Shown: positions 58,711-64,000 of the stretch, piece after piece
Position numbering within the stretch: position 1 is the first letter of the stretch
Layout: each line of letters begins with the position of its first letter
Assembly: GCF_008632125.1 (NCBI RefSeq)
Contig: NZ_VWRN01000035.1
Coordinates: forward strand, 124,001 to 188,000
Source: Cupriavidus cauae
Lineage (GTDB): Bacteria; Pseudomonadota; Gammaproteobacteria; Burkholderiales; Burkholderiaceae
Direction: 5' to 3'
Length of the DNA stretch: 64,000 nucleotides
Made by a program: the position numbers and the translations under genes
Notes under the pieces: model-generated
What the model saw: only the letters and a program-made list of their open reading frames with translations
The model's database searches: none
Told to the model about the DNA's origin: nothing

Positions 58711-59670
58711 TCAATCGACCTTCGCGCCCGAACGCTTGACCACCGTCGACCATTTGCGGATCTCGCTGTCGACAAAGCGCGCGGTCTGCTCCGGCGACAT
58801 TGGCATCGGCTCCGAGCCGCGGTCGACGATGAACTTCTGCAGCTCCGGCGATTGCAGCGCCTTCACCGTTTCGGCATTGAGCTGCGACACGATGGCCGGC
58901 GGCGTGCCGGCCGGCGCCATCAGCACCGCCCATCCCAGTGCCTCGAAGTCGGGCACGCCCTGCTCCTGCACGGTCGGCACGTTCGGCAGCTGCGGCACGC
59001 GCTTGCCCGCGGTCACGGCCAGCGGCACCGCCTTCTTCGACTGGATCAACGGCAAGGCCGCGGTGATCGAGTCGACCATCACCGGAATCTGATTGCCGAG
59101 GAAGTCCGCCTGCGCGGGGCCGCTGCCCTTGTACGGGATATGGACCATGAAGATGCCGGCGCGCGCCTTCAGCATCTCGGCCGACAGATGCTGCGTGCCG
59201 CCGATGCCGGCGCTCGCGTAGCTCAGCTTGCCCGGCGCCGCCTTGGCCTTGTTCACCAGATCGCGCAGCGACGTGATGCCGGACGCGGGCGTCGACAGGA
59301 ACACCAGCGGCACCGAGAACACGCCCGAGATCGCCTGGAAATCGCGGCGCGGATCGTAGCCGATCGATGCGTACAGCGTCTGGTTGATCGCCATCGCACT
59401 GCCGGCCATCACCAGCGTATAGCCATCCGGCGCGGCGCGAGCGGCCAGTTCCATGCCGATATTGCTGCCGGCGCCCGCGCGGTTCTCGACTACCACCGAT
59501 TGCCCCAGCTGCTTGCCGAGCCGCTCGCCGAGCGCGCGCGCAAAGATGTCGGTCGCCTGCCCGGGCGGGAAGGGCACGATCAGTTTGATGGGGCGTTCGG
59601 GATAGGCGGCGTGTGCCGCGGCGCTCGCCATCAAGGCAATCGCCGCCAGGCACGTGATGCGTGGCTTCAA
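58711..59670 (-). CDS. Bug-family periplasmic solute-binding protein, TTG start
   Basis: A 319-residue TctC-like receptor. No ATG lies near the signal peptide; TTG at 59670 is preceded by GGAGA and starts [19 protein letters not shown], a good Sec signal. Motifs: [75 protein letters not shown]. Ligand unknown. Confidence 0.9.
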   Translation of the reverse strand: MKPRITCLAAIALMASAAAHAAYPERPIKLIVPFPPGQATDIFARALGERLGKQLGQSVVVENRAGAGSNIGMELAARAAPDGYTLVMAGSAMAINQTLYASIGYDPRRDFQAISGVFSVPLVFLSTPASGITSLRDLVNKAKAAPGKLSYASAGIGGTQHLSAEMLKARAGIFMVHIPYKGSGPAQADFLGNQIPVMVDSITAALPLIQSKKAVPLAVTAGKRVPQLPNVPTVQEQGVPDFEALGWAVLMAPAGTPPAIVSQLNAETVKALQSPELQKFIVDRGSEPMPMSPEQTARFVDSEIRKWSTVVKRSGAKVD

Positions 59671-59789
59671 GGTTGTCTCCTTCCAACAATGTCTGGGTGT
59701 GGCACGGGATGCCAAGTGCCGACGATAGCACCCCGTGCCGCTTTTCACCATGGAAAGCACCAACATGAGCCACAAGACCTCTGGCAGGC

Positions 59790-62014
59790 CTACGACTTCG
59801 TAATATCAAACACCAGATTCACCGGCGACGGGCCGAACGATCCATTCGGCACCACGCCCGTTTGGTTGACCCCGCGCTGGGTCCAGTCGCAGACGCCGGT
59901 CGGGAAGATCGCGCGCAGGCGGTTCAGCTGATCGGGGGTGAACGGCACGCTGTAGTCGGCGGGATTGACCGGCTTCAACGTGCATTTCATTACGTCCCCG
60001 GCGATCGGGCCGCCGGCTGCGATGCGGGGCGCGGTCCACGAGGGGAACAGCGAATTGCAGGTCGTGTCCGGCGTGCTGCTCAGGGTCTGCGGTTCCGCGA
60101 CGAAATCGGTCTGCGAACGCCAGCAACCGTCCACCGCATCCCGCGGCTTGTGCGTGACCACCCGCTGCCTCTGCGGCGCCTGCGATTTGTCGTCCTTGTA
60201 GGCAGCCACCCACCGGATGAACATGTCCCAGGCGGTATCGGCCGGCACCGGATTGCCGCGCCACATCACGTGGTTGGCGGTATCGCCGTTGGCGGCGAGC
60301 ATCCGTTCGCGCAGCGCGAAATGGAACCACTGGTAGTGGTAGGCCGTGTCCTCGTTATAGACGCCCGTCACGTCCACCACGGGGATCGTCGCCAGTCCGC
60401 CGTTGCCGCCCAGTTGCAGGCCCGACTGCTGCGCGCGCAGGATCGCGCCGAGGTCGCCTGGCGAGCGCGCCGGGACGTAGTTCGCGTCCTGGTCGTAGCC
60501 GCCCACCTTCTCGTTCAGGTCGAGGAACTGATCGACGGTGATCCCTCCGCCGTTCAGCGCCGCCAGTCCGTATTGCACGCCGACGTTGTCGAACGGGCGC
60601 AGCGCGAAGCCGGTGGCCTTGTCGATGCCATAGATATTCCTGGCGGCGTCGTACACGGTCGGCCGTGCACCGGTCCGGTTATTGACCGGGTGATAGCGCA
60701 CCTCCTGCGGCACGGCGGCGTTGAACACGCCCGACACATAGCCCGGATAATCCTGGCGCGCGGGGACCGGATCGGTACGTCCCGCCTGATTGGCGGCGTC
60801 CTCGAAGGCCTTGCGGCTCTTGTAGCCGGTCACCGCGGCGATCTGCGCATCGGTCAGCGCGTTGGGATTCCCCATGATGTAGTGCGTGATCAGGTGCCCA
60901 TCCGAGCCCGACAGTGCGATCGACAGCGGGTCGGGGAAGGTGCAGGCGATCAGCACGCCGTCGAACAGGCGGGAATGCGGTCGGCGGGCTGGGCGCTGCC
61001 ATAGGACCCGCCCGAGCAGCCGGCGCTGACGGTAAAGACCGGCACGCCGAAGGTCTCGATTACCGCCTCCTTGGACATCATCGCCGCCTCGCTGGCCAGC
61101 ACCGCGTTGCAGTTGTTCGACGCGTGCTGCAGCGTATTGGCGAAGGTAGCGTAGCCCTCGCCGAGCCGCCTGACATTGAGCAGCGTGAAGTCGAACCCGG
61201 CGACCGAGATGTTGCCCTGCGCCGCGCCCTGGATGTACCAGCCGCCCGGGCAGCCGAAGCCCTCGACCGCGATCAGCCGTTTGTTCCATGCCTTTGGCGG
61301 TTTCAGCGGCGTGGGGGCCGACTCCCTGGTGGGGTCGTGCAGCACCGCGTTCTGGTAGATGCCGCGATTGACCGTACCGGTTTCCACGCGCACCACGAAG
61401 GGCACGGTGCGGCCGTCGAGCGTCGTCGTGCTGGCGACATCGGCGGGCAGGGAAGTCGTGCTCGGCATCGGCACCAGCGCGCCGCCGGTGTTCTTCTGAT
61501 AGACGTAGTGCACGCGCGTGGCCACGCTGCAATTGGCATCGAGCGGCGGACCGAGACGCGAGCCGTCCGGCAGCACGAAGCTCTCGGTCTGGCAGATGAA
61601 CGGCGTTTGCCACGGCCCCGAAATCACCGGGCCGGTGATCGGGTAGTTGGTCATTCTCAGCGTGGCCGTTTCGCGGCCGATCTTGGCCGTCAGCGTATTC
61701 TCGCCATCGCGCAGACCGGTCACGACGGCCTGTAGATGGCGAAGATCGTCCAGCAGCGGGCGGAATTCCCGCGTCACGTCGTTGCCGTTGAGCTCGATCC
61801 GCAGCGGGCGGCGGTCCAGCTTGATCTGCCGCGGCACGGTGATGTCGATCAACGCGTTGCCGCCGGTCACGTGATCGGGTGAGGAGGAAAGCAGCTGGAT
61901 GGTGGGTGCCGCTTCGGGGCCGTCGTCATCGTCGTGGCCGCCGCCGCATGCTGTCAGGGCCGCAAGCATGGCGCATGCGAGCGCCATCCTGGGCCATCGC
62001 CGTAGGATGTTCAT
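59790..62014 (-). pseudogene. secreted DUF6351-like lipoprotein, frameshifted
   Basis: A large exported protein split over two frames. The first part starts at 62014 (AGGAG ahead), has lipobox LTACGGG, a beta-rich region (IELNGNDVTREFRPLL) and an alpha/beta-hydrolase-like elbow VSAGCSGGSYGSAQPADRIP. The second continues LFDGVLIACTFPDPLS to the C-terminus GVVPNGSFGPSPVNLVF. The join lies at about 60967-60973, where CCCGCC would restore one frame as CCCGGCC, encoding IPGLFDG. The whole product would be about 740 residues. It resembles a family I recall as DUF6351, of unknown function. A sequencing error is possible. Confidence 0.75.
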
Positions 62015-62372
62015 GTCGTCGACTCCTCTTCCGTAGTGAGTCGTGGTGGGTTGCAAGCCGCTCCGGGCTTGCGCCGACATGCATGCGTACGACGAGCTTA
62101 GTGTCCGGTCCTGCCAAATACAATGTCGAGGAAAGCTGACCAGGAGGCTGACCAGAAGCGGATATCGGGGACGGTACATCGCGCGCTCCAGGTGTGCCGA
62201 GCCCAGCGCAGAAACGCCCGGCGGCGCCTCCCCGCCGTACTCTTCACAAATCGTGAAGCCCCCATTCCGTCCGGCGCCTTAGCAGGGCCCCCAGGTATCG
62301 GTAGAGTCGCGTCAAACATCGACAAGACCGAACCGTGCCTTTCTTCCCCATGCCCTCATCCGAGGACGCCGC
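62015..62372. other. divergent control region upstream of tcuA
   Basis: A 358-base gap between the lipoprotein gene and tcuA. It contains a short direct repeat, GCTGACCAG twice within 21 bases (near 62138-62158), but no clear promoter or operator was identified. Confidence 0.4.
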
Positions 62373-63815
62373 ATGATCGACGTCCTGGTCATTGGCGGCG
62401 GCAACGCCGCCCTGTGCGCCGCGCTGATGGCGCGCGAAGCCGGTGCCTCCGTGCTGCTGCTCGAGGCCGCGCCGCGCGAATGGCGTGGCGGCAATTCGCA
62501 GCACACCCGCAACCTGCGCTGCATGCACGACGCGCCGCAGGACGTGCTGGTCGACGCCTATCCCGAAGAGGAATACTGGCAGGACCTGCTGAAGGTGACC
62601 GGCGGCATCACCGACGAGCACCTGGCCCGCCTGGTCATCCGCGCGTCGTCGAACTGCCGGGACTGGATGCGCCGCCATGGTGTCCGCTTCCAGTCGCCGC
62701 TGTCGGGCGCGCTGCATGTCGCGCGCACCAACGCCTTCTTCATGGGCGGCGGCAAGGCGCTGGTCAATGCCTACTACCGCAGCGCCGAGAAGCTGGGCGT
62801 GCAGATCCGCTATGAGGCGCCGGTCGATGCGATCGAGCTTGACGGCGACCGCTTCGTGGCCGCGCGCGTCGGCGGCGAGCGCATCGAGGCGCGCGCCTGC
62901 GTGCTGGCGGCCGGCGGCTTCGAATCGAACCGCGAATGGCTGCGCGAGGCCTGGGGCCAGAACGAGCGCGGCGAATGGCCCGCCGACAATTTCCTGATCC
63001 GCGGCACGCGCTTCAATCAGGGCGTGCTGCTCAAGTACATGATCGACGCCGGCGCGGACGCGATCGGCGATCCGTCCCAATCGCACTGCGTGGCGATCGA
63101 CGCCCGCGCGCCGCTGTACGACGGCGGCATCTGCACCCGCATCGACTGCGTCTCGCTGGGCGTGGTGCTCAATGCCAACGCCGAGCGCTTCTACGACGAG
63201 GGCGAGGACTTCTGGCCCAAGCGCTATGCGATCTGGGGCCGGCTGGTGGCGCAGCAGCCCGGCCAGATCGGCTACTCGATCATCGACGCGAAGGCGATCG
63301 GCCGCTTCATGCCGCCGGTCTTTCCCGGCGTCACGGCCCGCACGCTGCCCGAGCTGGCGCGCAAGCTGGGCCTCGACGAGGCCACCTTCATGCGCACCGT
63401 CGGCGACTACAACGCGGCTTGCCGCGTCGGCACCTTCGACCATACGGTGCTCGACGACTGCCATACCGAGGGCCTGGCGCCCGCGAAGACGCACTGGGCC
63501 CGCCCGATCGACACGCCGCCGTTCTACGGCTATGCCCTGCGCCCGGGCATCACGTTCACCTATCTCGGCCTGAAGGTCGACGACAAGGCCGCCGTGCATT
63601 TCGGCGGCAAGCCGAGCGCCAACCTGTTCGTGGCCGGCGAAATGATGGCGGGCAACGTGCTGGGCAAGGGCTATACGGCGGGCGTCGGCATGTCGATCGG
63701 CACGGCGTTCGGCCGCATCGCCGGCACGCAGGCGGCGCGGGCCGCCGCCGCACAACGGGGCGCCGCCGCGGCGCCCCGCACCGAATCTCTGGAACAGCAA
63801 CATGCAACATCTTGA
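62373..63815 (+). CDS. tcuA: FAD-dependent tricarballylate dehydrogenase
   Basis: A 480-residue flavoprotein of the fumarate-reductase/succinate-dehydrogenase flavin family. The dinucleotide site is [20 protein letters not shown] with Glu at the end of the second strand (LLLEAAPRE); [22 protein letters not shown] and the C-terminal [20 protein letters not shown] follow. TcuA oxidises tricarballylate to cis-aconitate in Salmonella, with TcuB re-oxidising the flavin; tcuB overlaps here by 14 bases. Confidence 0.92.
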   Translation: MIDVLVIGGGNAALCAALMAREAGASVLLLEAAPREWRGGNSQHTRNLRCMHDAPQDVLVDAYPEEEYWQDLLKVTGGITDEHLARLVIRASSNCRDWMRRHGVRFQSPLSGALHVARTNAFFMGGGKALVNAYYRSAEKLGVQIRYEAPVDAIELDGDRFVAARVGGERIEARACVLAAGGFESNREWLREAWGQNERGEWPADNFLIRGTRFNQGVLLKYMIDAGADAIGDPSQSHCVAIDARAPLYDGGICTRIDCVSLGVVLNANAERFYDEGEDFWPKRYAIWGRLVAQQPGQIGYSIIDAKAIGRFMPPVFPGVTARTLPELARKLGLDEATFMRTVGDYNAACRVGTFDHTVLDDCHTEGLAPAKTHWARPIDTPPFYGYALRPGITFTYLGLKVDDKAAVHFGGKPSANLFVAGEMMAGNVLGKGYTAGVGMSIGTAFGRIAGTQAARAAAAQRGAAAAPRTESLEQQHATS

Positions 63816-64000
63816 AGCCCTGACGCGCGAAGCGGCGGCGCTGGCGCAGTCGGCGCTGCCGCTGACCGGCGACGAAAGCGAAGTCGCGCGAACGCTGCAG
63901 ATCTGCAATGCCTGCCGCTATTGCGAGGGCTTCTGCGCGGTGTTCCCGGCGATGACGCGCCGGCTCGAATTCGGCAAGGCCGATATCCACTACCTGTCGA
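63802..64000 (+). CDS. tcuB: tricarballylate utilisation protein TcuB, 5-prime part only
   Basis: The first 66 codons of a gene cut by the window edge. The start overlaps the end of tcuA. The Fe-S motif [11 protein letters not shown] appears at residues 35-45, followed by [20 protein letters not shown], as in TcuB/CitB iron-sulfur membrane proteins that pass electrons from TcuA to quinone. Confidence 0.9.
   Translation, partial: MQHLEALTREAAALAQSALPLTGDESEVARTLQICNACRYCEGFCAVFPAMTRRLEFGKADIHYLS

Noticed and set aside
60950-61010. Programmed ribosomal frameshift in the lipoprotein gene
   Set aside because: No slippery heptamer or downstream structure was evident; a one-base loss or sequencing error is simpler.

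Overview
The window is chromosomal DNA of a high-GC betaproteobacterium, most likely a member of the Burkholderiales (Bordetella/Achromobacter/Cupriavidus-type). The reasons are the uniformly high GC and GC-rich third positions, five Bug-family (TctC-like) periplasmic receptor genes in 64 kb, many LysR and IclR regulators, Tat-exported receptors, and sigma-54 promoter logic around a DctBD system. No rRNA, tRNA, CRISPR array, insertion sequence, phage gene or replication origin was seen. Assignments rest on reading the sequence and recalling protein families; no database search was run.

Layout: 0.1-6.2 kb holds a pertactin-type autotransporter, a LysR regulator, a Bug receptor and a SnoaL-like protein. 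6.3-9.5 kb holds two 22-bp palindromes and a four-PAS GGDEF/EAL protein. 9.5-16.4 kb is a probable organosulfur island: DszC/acyl-CoA-dehydrogenase-like flavoprotein, SsuD-like monooxygenase, Tat-exported receptor, ABC permease and ATPase, then a membrane-anchored cytochrome c. 16.5-20.5 kb has a LysR, an ornithine-cyclodeaminase-family enzyme, a PhnD-like protein without a signal peptide, and a Bug receptor. 20.7-28.5 kb is a dicarboxylate/glutamate region: dctD and dctB divergent from dctA, with tandem upstream palindromes and a sigma-54 promoter, then gltS coupled to a TAXI-type lipoprotein. 28.6-36.3 kb is a hydroxy-acid or sugar-acid catabolic set (LysR, Bug, UxaA-family dehydratase, aldehyde dehydrogenase, HpcH aldolase, FAD-linked oxidase). 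36.5-47.3 kb is a peptide-salvage region: a DJ-1/PfpI protein, then RpiR regulator, iaaA, gsiABCD, P1 peptidase and M55 D-aminopeptidase. 47.5-49.7 kb has PhoD and a PRC-barrel protein. 49.9-58.6 kb has a Bug pseudogene, an acyl-CoA dehydrogenase, two tandem IclR regulators, atoE, a YciI protein, a cyclase-family hydrolase, catC and pcaD (late beta-ketoadipate steps). 58.7-64 kb has a Bug receptor, a frameshifted secreted lipoprotein gene, tcuA and the 5-prime end of tcuB.

The least expected structure is not a gene. At least a dozen gene junctions carry short tandem repeats with units of 7 to 37 bp (most often 10, 12 or 14). Each locus has its own unit sequence. Many arrays start in or directly after the stop codon of a neighbouring gene. 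Several have been translated: an Arg/Ser-rich N-terminus on an IclR regulator, an LxxP tail on the PhnD-like protein, and an Ala/Thr/Asn linker just ahead of the predicted self-cleavage site of the P1 peptidase. Two genes look broken: a Bug receptor by one amber codon and a lipoprotein gene by one missing base.
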